A stretch of DNA of 64,000 nt from Thermodesulfobacteriota bacterium (lineage in GTDB: Bacteria; Desulfobacterota_D; UBA1144; Nemesobacterales; CSP1-2), in contig DATMAT010000019.1 of assembly GCA_035559815.1 (NCBI GenBank), positions 62,001 to 126,000 of the forward strand, given 5' to 3'. Numbering within the stretch: the first letter of the stretch is position 1; every line of letters begins with the position of its first letter. Made by a program: the position numbers and the translations under genes. Shown in pieces: positions 9,063 to 18,841 of this stretch. The notes under the pieces are model-generated. The model worked only from the letters and a program-made list of their open reading frames with translations. It was not told where the DNA came from and did no database searches.

Positions 9063-9725
9063 ATGGATAGAATCGAGAGCATAGTAGAGTACCTGAACCA
9101 AAAATCGCCGAGGGCTAGACTGGGAATCCTTGTAGGAATTATCGTATTTATCTGCCTTTTCTTTTGGTATTTCTTCTGGTCTCCAAAGGCGGAAGAGCTA
9201 GATAGGGCCAGAGCAGAGCTGCAAAGAGAAGAAAAAAAGTTAAATGAATATGAGCAGGTGGCCAGGGAGCTTCCCAAGTTTGAAAAGGAATTTGAGAGGT
9301 TGAATAAAGAGTTCCAGGAATCTGCTCGTAAGCTTCCGGAGGAGAAAGAGATTCCCAGTCTTATAGACAGCGTATACGCCGCCGTTTCCGGTTCTGGTTT
9401 AGAGTCGAATACTTTTGCCCCCAAGGGAGAAGTAAAAAAGGATATATACGCCGAAATTCCTATAGAGATGGAGGTTTATGGGAGCTATTTTGAGCTAGCT
9501 AATTTTTTCGACCGGATCGCTAGGCTGCCCCGGATAGTGAATGTTAGGGACCTCAACCTGAGCCGGGAAGATAAAAAAAGAGGAGGCGGTGACGGTACTG
9601 AGTTAAGTGCCAACTTTACCACTGTCACCTTCCGGTTGCTTCCACCTAGCGCTGCACAGCCGGAAACCGATGCTAAGGGAAAAAAGGGAAGAAGGACGAC
9701 AAAGCCTAAACAAGAAGAGGAATAA
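9063..9725 (+). CDS. pilO: Type IV pilus inner-membrane protein PilO
   Basis: A 220-residue protein with a short cytoplasmic tail, one membrane helix at about 21-40 (LGILVGIIVFICLFFWYFFW), a long charged coiled coil to about 100, and a periplasmic domain with the PilO-typical EIPIEMEVYGSYFELANFFDRI. The C-terminal 25 residues are Lys/Arg-rich. It starts 24 bases after pilN. It heterodimerises with PilN in the pilus alignment complex. Confidence 0.92.
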   Translation: MDRIESIVEYLNQKSPRARLGILVGIIVFICLFFWYFFWSPKAEELDRARAELQREEKKLNEYEQVARELPKFEKEFERLNKEFQESARKLPEEKEIPSLIDSVYAAVSGSGLESNTFAPKGEVKKDIYAEIPIEMEVYGSYFELANFFDRIARLPRIVNVRDLNLSREDKKRGGGDGTELSANFTTVTFRLLPPSAAQPETDAKGKKGRRTTKPKQEEE

Positions 9726-9745
9726 ATAATAAGGAGGATGAGGCT

Positions 9746-10213
9746 ATAAAGGCTCTTATAATCTTCTTACTAATAGTTAACTTGTCCATTCCTCATGTTG
9801 CTGCTCAAGACTCCGGTGAAGCGAACGCTAGTACCCCTACTTCGCCCGAAGAAAAACCGCTCTACACACCCCAGGGGAAACGGGATCCTTTCAGACCTTT
9901 CATAAAGCTCGAGGAAGAGAGAGAAGTTAAGCCACAGGTAAGCCAACTGGTGCCGCCGATAAAGAGATATCCTCTTGAGGAGTTCAGGCTGGTAGGCATT
10001 TTGTGGGCTGGACAACAACCAAAGGCCATGATCGTAGACCCTGAGAAGAATACCTACGTATTAGGAATTGGAGATGAGATAGGAAACAGCCAAGGGCGGA
10101 TTATAGAAGTCAGGGAAAGCGGCATTCTGGTGGAGGAAAAGAGACAGTTGGAAGATGTGTTTGGCCAGAAAAAAATTGAGGTTAAGAAATCTGTCCTGGC
10201 ATTTAGAGAATAG
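9746..10213 (+). CDS. pilP: Type IV pilus lipoprotein-like PilP, unusual start
   Basis: PilP links PilNO to the secretin PilQ. The family core is KRDPFRPF, then YPLEEFRLVGILWAGQQPKAMI and VLGIGDEIG. The frame can be read upstream of the first standard start (TTG at 9782) to give a signal peptide, KALIIFLLIVNLSIPHVAA, beginning after an ATA codon at 9746. AAGGAGG (9731-9737) sits eight bases before that ATA. A nearby ATG (9738) is out of frame and stops after three codons. Either AUA is used, or two bases have been gained between the ATG and the body. Translation from 9782 would lose half the signal peptide. Confidence 0.85.
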   Translation: MKALIIFLLIVNLSIPHVAAQDSGEANASTPTSPEEKPLYTPQGKRDPFRPFIKLEEEREVKPQVSQLVPPIKRYPLEEFRLVGILWAGQQPKAMIVDPEKNTYVLGIGDEIGNSQGRIIEVRESGILVEEKRQLEDVFGQKKIEVKKSVLAFRE

Positions 10214-10263
10214 CAGGGTATGAAAAACTAGAAGGAGCAAAGATTATAAAGGAGGATGGTGGA

Positions 10264-12186
10264 ATGAGATTTCTGTTAATAGCCATATTTTCGGTTGCAT
10301 TATTACTGGCAGCCCCTCTATTAACCATTTCCGCAACAAGCGAACCTCTCCTTCCGGGAGTCGAGGAGGCTAAATCGTCGACACTCCTAGAGCAAAGCGA
10401 CTATAAAGGGTCAGGAAGACCATCCTATGTGGCGCAGGCAGCCGAGCCTGCTGCGCCTCAACAGCCCTCCGGTGTACCTCAGTTCGGTGCGAGTGGTTTA
10501 AACAAGGTCGAAAGTATAGACTTTAACACTCTAGACGGAGCCGGAGTGGTAAGTGTGAAAACTTCTCTTCCCGTACAATATGAAGAACTTCCCAAGGAGG
10601 AAAGGAGATACAGCGTAAAGCTCGTGGACGTATATCTATCGGATGAGCTTCAGGTTTCGAGAGACGTGAAGGATTTTGACAGTCCGGTGGGTTTTGTGTC
10701 TTCCTTCCGGGACCCGGTGAAGGAGAGCGATGTGATAATATCCGTCGAGTTGAAGGAGGATGCGCCGGTACTCCTTCAACAGATAGGCAATTCCATAAAT
10801 ATAAAACTCGGGCAGACGGAAGAGGAGAAGCTTGCCGAGGCTAAAAAAGAGGAAATTCAGGTGGAGGATAAGGGACCGCTATGGGCTTTTGATTTTCGAA
10901 GCGCTACCGTACCGGGCACAAAAAAGGTTTACCGCGGCCAGCTTGTATCCTTTGATTTTAAAGACGCCGATATAAGAGACGTGCTCCGAATTCTCGCCGA
11001 TATCAGCGGCTTCAATATCATTGTTTCAAGCGACGTGAAGGGCACTGTAACGCTCAAGCTTTCGAATGTGCCCTGGGATCAGGCTCTCGATGTGGTACTT
11101 GAGGACGCCGGCCTCGGCGCATTCGTGGAGGGTAATGTGGTAAAGGTTGCCCCTCTCAAGGCGCTTCAGCAGAGGCAGACTGCAATACAAGCGGCGGCTA
11201 AATCAAAAGAACAGTTAGAGCCGCTGACCACCAGACAGGTTTTCGTTAACTACGCCACCGCCGAAGAACTGATCCCCCTGGCCGAGCCGCTACTTAGTGA
11301 TAGGGGTGATATTAAGGTAGATACGCGCACAAACAGCCTGCTAGTTACCGATACCGGGCCCCGGGTTGCACAGATTGAAGAGCTGGTAAAGAGCCTCGAC
11401 ACCAGGACTCCCCAGGTCTTGATAGAATCACGTATTGTCCAGGCGACACTTGATTTCACCCGGGAGCTGGGTGTTCAATGGGGGTTTAATTACAGGGCAT
11501 CTGCGGCAACCGGGAACCCCACCGGGGCATTTTTCCCTTCGAGCATCGGATTAGGCGGAGTTACCCCGGGAAATCCTGGCCCCTTCGGACAGGTAGGGGA
11601 TAATTTCGTTATAGACCTTCCGGCCGCGGTCGGCACCGGGTCGGGCGGGGCGCTGGGAATAGTGCTAGGAAGCATTACCGGGGCTTATGACCTGGACATA
11701 AGGCTTTCCGCACTGGAGAACAGGGGCGACGGAAGGGTGCTTTCATCTCCTAAGGTCTTAACCCTGGACAACCAGCCGGCGCGAATCGAGCAGGGCGTGT
11801 CCATACCATTCCTGAGCGTCTCTGCGGCGGGTACGCAAACCCAGTTTGTAGATGCTACCTTAAGGCTTGAGGTTACTCCTCAGGTAACTAACGACGGCCG
11901 GGTGCTGATGGACATCAGGGTGACGGATAATGCCCCCGATCCTTCCATCACCGGTGCGGATGGTCAACCGGCTATAAGAAGAAACGAGGCAGAAACCCAG
12001 GTCTTGTCGCTCGACGGTGAGACAATAGTAATCGGCGGTATTTTCACCAGGACGACAACAGAGAACCTGAGTGGAATCCCTTGGTTTTCCAGGATCCCGC
12101 TTTTAGGGTTTCTTTTCAGAAACACGCAGAACGTGGACCAGAGAAGGGAGTTATTGGTTTTCATAACACCAAGGATAATCAGATAA
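10264..12186 (+). CDS. pilQ: Type IV pilus secretin PilQ
   Basis: A 640-residue outer-membrane secretin through which the pilus passes. Domains in order: signal peptide (1-24), one AMIN domain (about 85-175), STN/N0 domain (FDFKDADIRDVLRILADISG, about 228-300), a secretin N1 domain (about 315-375) and the C-terminal secretin domain with VLSSPKVLTLDNQPARIEQG, IPLLGFLFR and RRELLVFITPRII. AAAGGAGGATGGTGG precedes the ATG. It follows pilP and shares the operon. Confidence 0.95.
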   Translation: MRFLLIAIFSVALLLAAPLLTISATSEPLLPGVEEAKSSTLLEQSDYKGSGRPSYVAQAAEPAAPQQPSGVPQFGASGLNKVESIDFNTLDGAGVVSVKTSLPVQYEELPKEERRYSVKLVDVYLSDELQVSRDVKDFDSPVGFVSSFRDPVKESDVIISVELKEDAPVLLQQIGNSINIKLGQTEEEKLAEAKKEEIQVEDKGPLWAFDFRSATVPGTKKVYRGQLVSFDFKDADIRDVLRILADISGFNIIVSSDVKGTVTLKLSNVPWDQALDVVLEDAGLGAFVEGNVVKVAPLKALQQRQTAIQAAAKSKEQLEPLTTRQVFVNYATAEELIPLAEPLLSDRGDIKVDTRTNSLLVTDTGPRVAQIEELVKSLDTRTPQVLIESRIVQATLDFTRELGVQWGFNYRASAATGNPTGAFFPSSIGLGGVTPGNPGPFGQVGDNFVIDLPAAVGTGSGGALGIVLGSITGAYDLDIRLSALENRGDGRVLSSPKVLTLDNQPARIEQGVSIPFLSVSAAGTQTQFVDATLRLEVTPQVTNDGRVLMDIRVTDNAPDPSITGADGQPAIRRNEAETQVLSLDGETIVIGGIFTRTTTENLSGIPWFSRIPLLGFLFRNTQNVDQRRELLVFITPRIIR

Positions 12187-12208
12187 AAGGTCAAGGAGGA
12201 TGAAAAAC

Positions 12209-12781
12209 ATGAATAAAACCCGTTTGGGTTTTGCTATATTCCCGGGAATTGTTGTAGTAACTCTTATAGTTGGGATAATCGGACTAAGCTGTGCTGGAGA
12301 CAATCCTCCGGACGCTCCCTTCGGCTCGACTATTACCATTTTGAATCCTCTAGAGGATGTTAGTATTCCACCGAACGCAATCACGCCAGTTGGCCCAATA
12401 CGCACTCTCGTAACCGATCCGGATGGATTTCCGCTCAATGATGTGGTTGTTGAATTCACCCTCTCCTTTGCAACTAGAAACGATATCATAGTGGATACAA
12501 ATGGGGACGGGGTTCCCGATGCCCGTGCCCTCCAGCTTGTTGACCCGGATGCCTGCGGTGGAACGAACTGTTTAAACGTGCCAATCTCTCAGTGGTTTGC
12601 TTTAGGGGCTTTTTGTGACTCTCCTTGTGTAAAACTAACCAACAACAATGGAAGAGCCGACATGGTAATACTGATAAGTAATCCAAATGGGAACCTTATA
12701 ATAGACCCCGCTACTTATCAAGCCTTAATAGAGACGGATGTTGACAGCTTTGAGTTTAGTGTCAATGCCGGTACGGAATGA
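12209..12781 (+). CDS. Secreted lipoprotein-like protein with Ig-like fold
   Basis: About 190 residues. An N-terminal hydrophobic segment ends in GLSCAGD, a lipobox-like site with a less usual residue at -3. The body has ADP- or DPDG-type turns (VTDPDGFPLNDVVVEFTL) typical of bacterial Ig-like group 1 domains, and a DTNGDGVPD calcium-type loop. The ATG at 12209 is preferred because AAGGAGG at 12193 would abut the ATG at 12200. It lies 23 bases after pilQ and before the shared terminator, so it is probably co-transcribed with the pilus genes. Its role is unknown. Confidence 0.7.
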   Translation: MNKTRLGFAIFPGIVVVTLIVGIIGLSCAGDNPPDAPFGSTITILNPLEDVSIPPNAITPVGPIRTLVTDPDGFPLNDVVVEFTLSFATRNDIIVDTNGDGVPDARALQLVDPDACGGTNCLNVPISQWFALGAFCDSPCVKLTNNNGRADMVILISNPNGNLIIDPATYQALIETDVDSFEFSVNAGTE

Positions 12782-12826
12782 GAAAGGGTTATTGTAAATA
12801 ATTTTTAATTGAGGGAGGAATCACCT

Positions 12827-13705
12827 TTGAAAGACGCGAAAATAAAAATCTCGTGTAATTATTTAAAAAGGCGTTTTATATCCCTTTTTGCGCTAACCAT
12901 ATTAGTCGTCAGCGTATTTTTTGCCGGGGTTTCCTGTATAGACGGCGTTGATGGCAATTCTTCTGATGACCCATTCGGCAACAGAATAGTAGTTGTAGCG
13001 GTTAATCCGGATATTCAATCCGGGAATGGGTCGGGCGATAGTGAGATTCAGGTTCTGGTTAATCCGGATACTGTACCGGACGGTTCTACCGTTTTATTTG
13101 AACTCAATAGCCCCAACAGCTTACCTAGCAACCTCAGAGGCTGCATTACCGATGCGGATGGATTTATAACAGGCAGCGAGGCTTTTGCCAATTACCTAGC
13201 CGGAATAAATATTGCCTCCGGAGCCGAGCTAAGCTCTGAGGACCCGCCTATTGCTACTGTAAATATAGGGGCAACCGTAACGCCACCGGGCGAAAATCCA
13301 GGTTCTAATTTTGATACTGTTCTACTAACGCCCGTAGGCTTAATACCCCCGGAGGATACGACAATAGAAGTACCCATAGATGAAATGACCATGTGCGAAT
13401 CTGGCGTATTTTTGTCCTTGGAGTTTGCAGCCGTAGGACTTCCCGAAGGAACAGAAGTGAATTTTACACTCCTTGATTCTGGGTTGGGAACAATCGCTCC
13501 TAATCCAGCTTTTGTGACCGGAGGTTCAGTTGTAACTCAATATACGGTTCCTAATTGTGAAACAGGAACCCAGTCCATCACCGCGACTGCTATTCTTCCA
13601 AACCCATTTGATTTTGACCCGAGCTGTCCCAACGTTCCGGAAGCGGACCGTACAGTCCAGGAAATTATCGTCATTACGCAAACTGCACCCACAGATGGTG
13701 GCTAG
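12827..13705 (+). CDS. Secreted lipoprotein-like protein, paralogue of preceding gene
   Basis: About 292 residues with a basic N terminus, a membrane segment and GVSCIDG at the processing site, much like the preceding gene. The rest is beta-rich Ig-like sequence (DGSTVLFELN, LPEGTEVNFTLLDSGLGTI). The TTG at 12827 is chosen since GGGAGG lies eight bases before it; another in-frame TTG at 12809 lacks one. It ends the pil transcription unit, right before a strong terminator. A surface or pilus-associated role is inference from position only. Confidence 0.65.
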   Translation: MKDAKIKISCNYLKRRFISLFALTILVVSVFFAGVSCIDGVDGNSSDDPFGNRIVVVAVNPDIQSGNGSGDSEIQVLVNPDTVPDGSTVLFELNSPNSLPSNLRGCITDADGFITGSEAFANYLAGINIASGAELSSEDPPIATVNIGATVTPPGENPGSNFDTVLLTPVGLIPPEDTTIEVPIDEMTMCESGVFLSLEFAAVGLPEGTEVNFTLLDSGLGTIAPNPAFVTGGSVVTQYTVPNCETGTQSITATAILPNPFDFDPSCPNVPEADRTVQEIIVITQTAPTDGG

Positions 13706-13751
13706 GTTTGACACCATAGAACCTTTATCCAAATTTCTGAAATTCAAAAAT

Positions 13752-13781
13752 AAAAGTGCGGAGCTTGCCTCCGCACTTTTT
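13752..13781 (+). terminator. Rho-independent terminator of the pil operon
   Basis: An 11-bp stem, AAAGTGCGGAG / CTCCGCACTTT, with a CTTGC loop, running into TTTTT. It lies 46 bases after the last secreted-protein gene and closes the unit that starts near 7030. Confidence 0.9.
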
Positions 13782-13922
13782 ATCTTGTGGTTTTATCTCC
13801 TGTACGACCTTTTTTCTTAGCTTGACTTAACCTCCAACATTTAGTTTAATATTAACTGGGGATTATGCAGGGATCAGAAGAGCATAGTACTTTCCTTACA
13901 ATACGGATGAAGGAGGCTTAAG

Positions 13923-15356
13923 ATGGCGCAAGAATATGGATTTTTGGTTAATGGTAAATGGCTAAAAGGCGAAAAGAAAAGGGAAATAAAAAGCCCTTAC
14001 AACGATGAGGTCGTAGGTGTAATAAACATACCGTCCCAGAAGGAAGGAAAAGAAGCGCTCGACGGGGCGGAGAAGGCATTCGAGAAGTTTAAGAACGCTC
14101 CGAGCTATGAAAGAAGCCAAATACTGAGAAAAATAGTAGATGGAATAGAGAAAAGAAAAGAAGAATTTGCCCGGGCTTTAGTCGAGGAGGGGGGGAAGCC
14201 CCTAAAAACTGCCAGAATGGAAGTAAATCGGGCCATGATGACTTTCACCGTTGCCTCGGAAGAGGCAAACCGGTTCAACAGCGGGGAACTCATTCCCATC
14301 GATATCGTTCCCGGCAATGAGGAGAGAATGGGGATGGTAAAACGATATCCTCTGGGAATTGTCGTGGGAATATCTCCTTTCAATTTCCCGTTAAACCTTG
14401 TTGCTCACAAGGTTGCACCGGCTATTGCCTCGGGCAACGTTATGATTCTTAAGCCTGCTTCCCAAACCCCCCTTTCCGCGCTCAAGCTCGGTGAGGTAGT
14501 TACTGAGGTGGGTCACCTACCAGGCGGACTGAACATTCTTCCCCTTCCCGGCGCTCAAATTGAGCCGGTGATGGCGGATGAGCGTGTAAGAAAGATATCT
14601 TTTACCGGGAGCGATGAGATAGGCTGGGGACTCATGAGTAAGTTTTCTAAGAAAAAAGTAACACTGGAGCTAGGTGGAAACGCCGCATGCATAGTAGATG
14701 AGGACCTGCCGGATATGGACTTTGCGGCAACCAGAAGCGCCTGGGGTGCGTTTTACCAGGCGGGGCAGAGTTGTATCTCGGTCCAGAGGATGTACGTCCA
14801 CGATAAGATATTCGATAAATTCCTAGACAAGTTTCTCACGGCCACAAAGGCCCTTAAGGTCGGAGACCCCATGCTCGAGGATACCGACGTGGGGCCGGTT
14901 ATCGATACCGATTCTGCAGACAGGATAATGAACTGGATTGACGAGGCGTTGAACGCCGGGGCAAAACTCCTTACCGGTGGCCAGAGGGACGGCCGCATAA
15001 TTCAACCGGTGGTCCTAACCAATGTGCCTCCATCCTGTAAGGTAAGCTGTGATGAGGTCTTTGGTCCGGTAGTTCAAATAGAAAGGTATAAGAGCTTTGA
15101 CGAGGTTCTTAACTGGGTGAATGATTCCAGATTCGGACTCCAAGCCGGGCTATTCACCAAGGATATGAAGAAGGCGTTCAAGGCTTACAACGCTCTCAAC
15201 GTAGGCGGAGTGATAATAAACGACGTCCCGAGCTTCCGGGTAGAGAATATGCCTTATGGCGGCGTCAAGGATTCGGGCGTAGGAAGAGAGGGCGTGAAAT
15301 ACGCCATAGAGGAAATGACCGAACTAAAGCTCATGGTGGTCAATCTGAAGAATTGA
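13923..15356 (+). CDS. NAD(P)-dependent aldehyde dehydrogenase
   Basis: A 477-residue ALDH-superfamily enzyme oxidising an aldehyde to an acid. The catalytic Glu is in VTLELGGNAACIV (about residue 254) and the catalytic Cys in FYQAGQSCISVQRM (about 288). Coenzyme-binding motifs are GISPFNFPLNL and ISFTGSDEIGWGL. The QSCISVQR form is seen in lactaldehyde or glyceraldehyde-3-phosphate type enzymes; the substrate is not settled. AAGGAGG precedes the ATG. The next gene is methylmalonyl-CoA mutase, so a link to C3 metabolism is possible. Confidence 0.9.
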   Translation: MAQEYGFLVNGKWLKGEKKREIKSPYNDEVVGVINIPSQKEGKEALDGAEKAFEKFKNAPSYERSQILRKIVDGIEKRKEEFARALVEEGGKPLKTARMEVNRAMMTFTVASEEANRFNSGELIPIDIVPGNEERMGMVKRYPLGIVVGISPFNFPLNLVAHKVAPAIASGNVMILKPASQTPLSALKLGEVVTEVGHLPGGLNILPLPGAQIEPVMADERVRKISFTGSDEIGWGLMSKFSKKKVTLELGGNAACIVDEDLPDMDFAATRSAWGAFYQAGQSCISVQRMYVHDKIFDKFLDKFLTATKALKVGDPMLEDTDVGPVIDTDSADRIMNWIDEALNAGAKLLTGGQRDGRIIQPVVLTNVPPSCKVSCDEVFGPVVQIERYKSFDEVLNWVNDSRFGLQAGLFTKDMKKAFKAYNALNVGGVIINDVPSFRVENMPYGGVKDSGVGREGVKYAIEEMTELKLMVVNLKN

Positions 15357-15496
15357 AGAATACGCAGTGGGGAGTAGGATGGGGGACATATAAATACTAA
15401 TTACCCCCACCTTAATCCTCCCCCACAAGGGGGGAGGAAGTGTGCGTGCTTGGTGTTGTGATTGTTTGTTAAGATGGTATAGACTAGGGAGGCTGA

Positions 15497-17164
15497 ATGT
15501 CATACAGCGAAAAAGAACTAGAAAAGATCAAAGTAGAAAAAGAAAACTGGCAGAAAGAATACAGCCGCCTGCTCAAAAGGGAAGCGGACTTCACCACTGT
15601 TTCCGGCATGGATGTCCCTCCAATCGCCACACCTCTAGAATTAAATGGCTTCGATTACCTGAATGACCTGGGGTTTCCCGGTTCTTATCCATTCACCAGG
15701 GGAATTTACAGCACCATGTACCAGGGAAGGCTCTGGACAATGCGCCAGTTCGCCGGATTTGGCTCGCCAGAGGATACCAATCGCCGGTTCAAATTTCTGC
15801 TGGAACAGGGGCAAACCGGACTCAGCACCGCATTCGATATGCCCACGCTCATGGGCTATGACTGCGACCATCCGAGGGCTAGGGGTGAGGTAGGCAAGGA
15901 GGGGGTTTCCGTTTCCTCCCTTGCGGACATGGAAGTACTCTTCGACGGAATCAGGCTTGACCAAGTAACCACCTCCATGACCATAAACTGCTCGGCAAGC
16001 ATAATACTGGCCATGTACCTGGTCGTGGCGGAGAAACAGGGTATAGGCTGGGATAAGCTCGACGGGACGATTCAGAATGATATGCTCAAGGAGTTCATAG
16101 CCCAGAGAGAATGGATTTGCCCTCCCCGGCCGTCGGTAAAGATAGTGGTTGATATGATTGAGTTTTGTGCCAGGCACGTTCCCAAGTGGCATCCCGTTTC
16201 AATCTCCGGATATCATATTCGCGAGGCGGGCTCTACCGCTGTCCAGGAGCTTGCATTTACGCTTGCCGATGGGATCGGATACGTGCAGGAATGCATCGAG
16301 CGCGGTCTGAATGTAGATGATTTTGCTCCTCAGCTTTCCTTCTTTTTCAACGTGCACAACGATTTTTTAGAAGAGGTAGCAAAGTTCAGAGCGGCCAGGA
16401 GAATGTGGGCTAAGATTATGCGGGAGAGGTTTGGAGCGAAGAATCCGAAAGCGTGGCTCCTAAGGACCCATGCTCAGACGGCGGGTTGTAGCCTCACTGC
16501 CCAGCAGCCTTTTAATAACATAGTAAGAGTAGCCATTCAAGCCTTGGCTGCGGTACTGGGTGGTACCCAATCTCTTCACACAAATTCCATGGATGAAACC
16601 CTAGCACTCCCCACGGAAGAATCGGTAACCGTAGCTCTCAGGACACAACAGATTATCGCCGAGGAAAGCGGTGTGGTAAATTCAATAGACCCGCTTGGCG
16701 GGAGTTACGTAATAGAGGAGCTTACCAACAGAATAGAAAAGGAAGCCTTTGACTATATAAGGAGAATCGATGAGTTAGGCGGCATCATCAAGGCAATAGA
16801 CTTGGGATTTCCCCAAAAAGAGATAGCCGATGCCGCGTATAAATACCAATTGGAATTGGACAGGGGCCAGAAGGTGATCGTGGGAGTAAATAAATACGCA
16901 ACCCAAGAGGAGATTCCGATACCCACTCTTAAGATTGATGAGAAAGTAGATATGAACCAGAAGGAAAGGCTTAAAGAGGTTAAGAGAAAAAGAAATACCG
17001 ATGCGGTTAAAAAACATCTTAAAGAAATTACTGAAGCGGCACGGGGTGGAGAGAATTTGATGCCCTTTATAATCAATGCGGTCAGAGAATATGCGACGGT
17101 GGGTGAAATAAGCGATGTTTTCCGGGAGGTCTACGGCATATATCGTGACCCCGGTTATTTTTAG
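15497..17164 (+). CDS. mcmA1: Methylmalonyl-CoA mutase, catalytic (alpha) subunit
   Basis: A 555-residue TIM-barrel subunit that interconverts (R)-methylmalonyl-CoA and succinyl-CoA. Strong family stretches are [59 protein letters not shown] and [14 protein letters not shown]. It lacks the C-terminal B12 domain, which is the separate gene at 17371. AGGGAGG precedes the ATG. No MeaB GTPase or epimerase gene is nearby. Confidence 0.94.
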   Translation: MSYSEKELEKIKVEKENWQKEYSRLLKREADFTTVSGMDVPPIATPLELNGFDYLNDLGFPGSYPFTRGIYSTMYQGRLWTMRQFAGFGSPEDTNRRFKFLLEQGQTGLSTAFDMPTLMGYDCDHPRARGEVGKEGVSVSSLADMEVLFDGIRLDQVTTSMTINCSASIILAMYLVVAEKQGIGWDKLDGTIQNDMLKEFIAQREWICPPRPSVKIVVDMIEFCARHVPKWHPVSISGYHIREAGSTAVQELAFTLADGIGYVQECIERGLNVDDFAPQLSFFFNVHNDFLEEVAKFRAARRMWAKIMRERFGAKNPKAWLLRTHAQTAGCSLTAQQPFNNIVRVAIQALAAVLGGTQSLHTNSMDETLALPTEESVTVALRTQQIIAEESGVVNSIDPLGGSYVIEELTNRIEKEAFDYIRRIDELGGIIKAIDLGFPQKEIADAAYKYQLELDRGQKVIVGVNKYATQEEIPIPTLKIDEKVDMNQKERLKEVKRKRNTDAVKKHLKEITEAARGGENLMPFIINAVREYATVGEISDVFREVYGIYRDPGYF

Positions 17165-17199
17165 GTTTGGCCACTAGCTTGCACTTTTAATTTCTAATT

Positions 17200-17336
17200 A
17201 AACCACCACGGCACCAAGGCTCAAAGAAAGTTAATGATTGCTTATGAAGTAAATTAGGGAATCTGAAATTAAAAGTAAGAAGTTTGTTTCTAACTCTAAA
17301 TCCGTTCTTTGTGTCTTAGTGTCTTTGTGGTTAAGA
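17200..17336. repeat. Fold-back dispersed repeat between mutase subunits
   Basis: The left part (AACCACCACGGCACCAAGG) is the approximate reverse complement of the right part (CTTAGTGTCTTTGTGGTTA), with AT-rich sequence between. Repeats of the 'cactaaggcacgaaga' type are common in metagenome-assembled genomes. It separates the two mutase subunits by about 200 bases. Confidence 0.55.
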
Positions 17337-17370
17337 TTGACATCTAGATTTTTAATCTAAGGACAATGTG

Positions 17371-17781
17371 ATGGGAGACGAGACAAGAATAAGAATCCTG
17401 ATAGGAAAGGCCGGGCTTGATGGGCACGATAGGGGAGCTAAGATAGTAGCCAGGGCGTTGAGGGACGCCGGCTTTGAGGTTATATACACCGGGCTTCATC
17501 ACACCCCGGAGATGATAGTCGAGACCGCTATTCAGGAGGATGTGGATGCGGTGGGGATAAGCATTCTATCTGGGGCGCATAATTACCTATTCCCAGAGAT
17601 AATACGACTCCTGGAGGAAAAAGGTGCAGATAATGTAGTGGTTTTTGGCGGTGGAATAATTCCTAAAGACGATGTTCCAGGACTGGTGGAGAAAGGGGTT
17701 AAAGCGATATTTGAGCCGGGTACGCCTACTGGTGAGATAATAAGGTGGGTGAGGGAAAACATAAAACCCAGGAATCCATGA
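17371..17781 (+). CDS. mcmA2: Methylmalonyl-CoA mutase, B12-binding subunit
   Basis: A 136-residue cobalamin-binding Rossmann domain, equal to the C-terminal domain of fused mutases. The DxHxxG motif is [10 protein letters not shown] (about 14-23), followed by SILSGAH and FGGGIIP, the usual B12-tail contacts. It should pair with the catalytic subunit just upstream. The start may be this ATG (AAGGA seven bases before) or the adjoining GTG at 17368. Confidence 0.93.
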   Translation: MGDETRIRILIGKAGLDGHDRGAKIVARALRDAGFEVIYTGLHHTPEMIVETAIQEDVDAVGISILSGAHNYLFPEIIRLLEEKGADNVVVFGGGIIPKDDVPGLVEKGVKAIFEPGTPTGEIIRWVRENIKPRNP

Positions 17782-17921
17782 AGGACCCAAGGATTCGGCC
17801 ACGAATCGACATGAACAAATATGCTCGGAAATAAAGACTCCAAGATACAGGATACACGATGCAAGATGAATGATAGGGAGATCATGAATCGTGTGTCGTG
17901 CATCATGCATGGTGAAATGTC

Positions 17922-18557
17922 ATGAAATGCATATTGTGTGGACAAAGGAAAGCTAAAAGGTATTGTCCGGCAAAGAGAACCTACATTTGTTCTGTGTGCT
18001 GTGGCGAGAAGAGAGGGGTAGAGATAGATTGTCCTCTCGACTGTCCTTATTTTGTCGAGGGGCAAAGTTATCAGCAGACCAAGGTTACGAGGCAAAGGGT
18101 AAAGAAGGAGGGTGTTCAGTCTTACATACGGCGTGCCGAACTCTACAACCGCAATCCGGAGCTCTTTGCCCAGATTGAGATTGTTTTAGTGGATTTCTTT
18201 CGAAGGTACAACATAAAGGATGAGGATTTAACCACTGCGCTCGACCTGGTTATCAAAACCTTAGATACAGAGAAGAAGGGAATATTTTATGAACATAAGG
18301 CAGAGTCGAAGATTGTCAACGAGCTTTCGGGACAACTGTTAGCTGTGATAAGGACCTTTAAGGATAGGGCTGAGGTCGGTCAGGGCAGAATCAGCATAGA
18401 TTACGCTATAGACGTGGTTCAGGAGTTTTTAAAGGAAGTGGAATTTTATAGGGAGATTGAAACCAATCCACAAACCTATTTAATTCACATTTCCCGCTAT
18501 CATCCGGATAAGGCTGTAGAAAGCCGAAGTAGCGGCGGTTTGATCATCACTCCTTAG
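17922..18557 (+). CDS. Cysteine-rich zinc-ribbon protein
   Basis: A 211-residue protein of unknown function. The first 45 residues hold four Cys pairs: CILCG, YCPAKRTYICSVCCG and CPLDCPYF, probably binding one or two zinc ions. The rest is helical and charged. Similar N termini occur in conserved uncharacterised proteins of related bacteria. The ribosome site is weak. Between it and the B12 gene lies an imperfect inverted repeat at about 17838-17912 (GATACACGATGCAAGATGA against ATCGTGTGTCGTGCATCAT). Confidence 0.7.
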   Translation: MKCILCGQRKAKRYCPAKRTYICSVCCGEKRGVEIDCPLDCPYFVEGQSYQQTKVTRQRVKKEGVQSYIRRAELYNRNPELFAQIEIVLVDFFRRYNIKDEDLTTALDLVIKTLDTEKKGIFYEHKAESKIVNELSGQLLAVIRTFKDRAEVGQGRISIDYAIDVVQEFLKEVEFYREIETNPQTYLIHISRYHPDKAVESRSSGGLIITP

Positions 18558-18661
18558 TGAGTCTGGCCATAAAGAGGAATTGCTTGTTTTGAGTTGAGGT
18601 TCAGTCTGGGAAATATTGGAATATAGGTCCGGGCTAAGGCTTTTTTGGAAAGATGCCAAAA

Positions 18662-18841
18662 CTAGGTTTTTTCCCCGCCCGATGAGGCGATGCCGATAAT
18701 TGCAGCGATCACCAAGACCACGGCGGCAACTTTGAAATAAAACTTCCAATCAATAGAAATTCCTAATGAGAGTAAATAGCCGAGGATTGCAAAGAGCAAC
18801 AAACATACGACCACGCTTCCAATCACGTTTGTCTTCAACAT
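18662..18841 (-). CDS. Small two-helix membrane protein (59 aa)
   Basis: MLKTNVIGSVVVCLLLFAIL begins a 59-residue protein with two hydrophobic helices (about 6-27 and 37-53) and the tail SSGGEKT. GGAGG lies seven bases before the ATG on the minus strand, which is the main reason to call it. I do not recognise the family. Confidence 0.6.
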   Translation of the reverse strand: MLKTNVIGSVVVCLLLFAILGYLLSLGISIDWKFYFKVAAVVLVIAAIIGIASSGGEKT

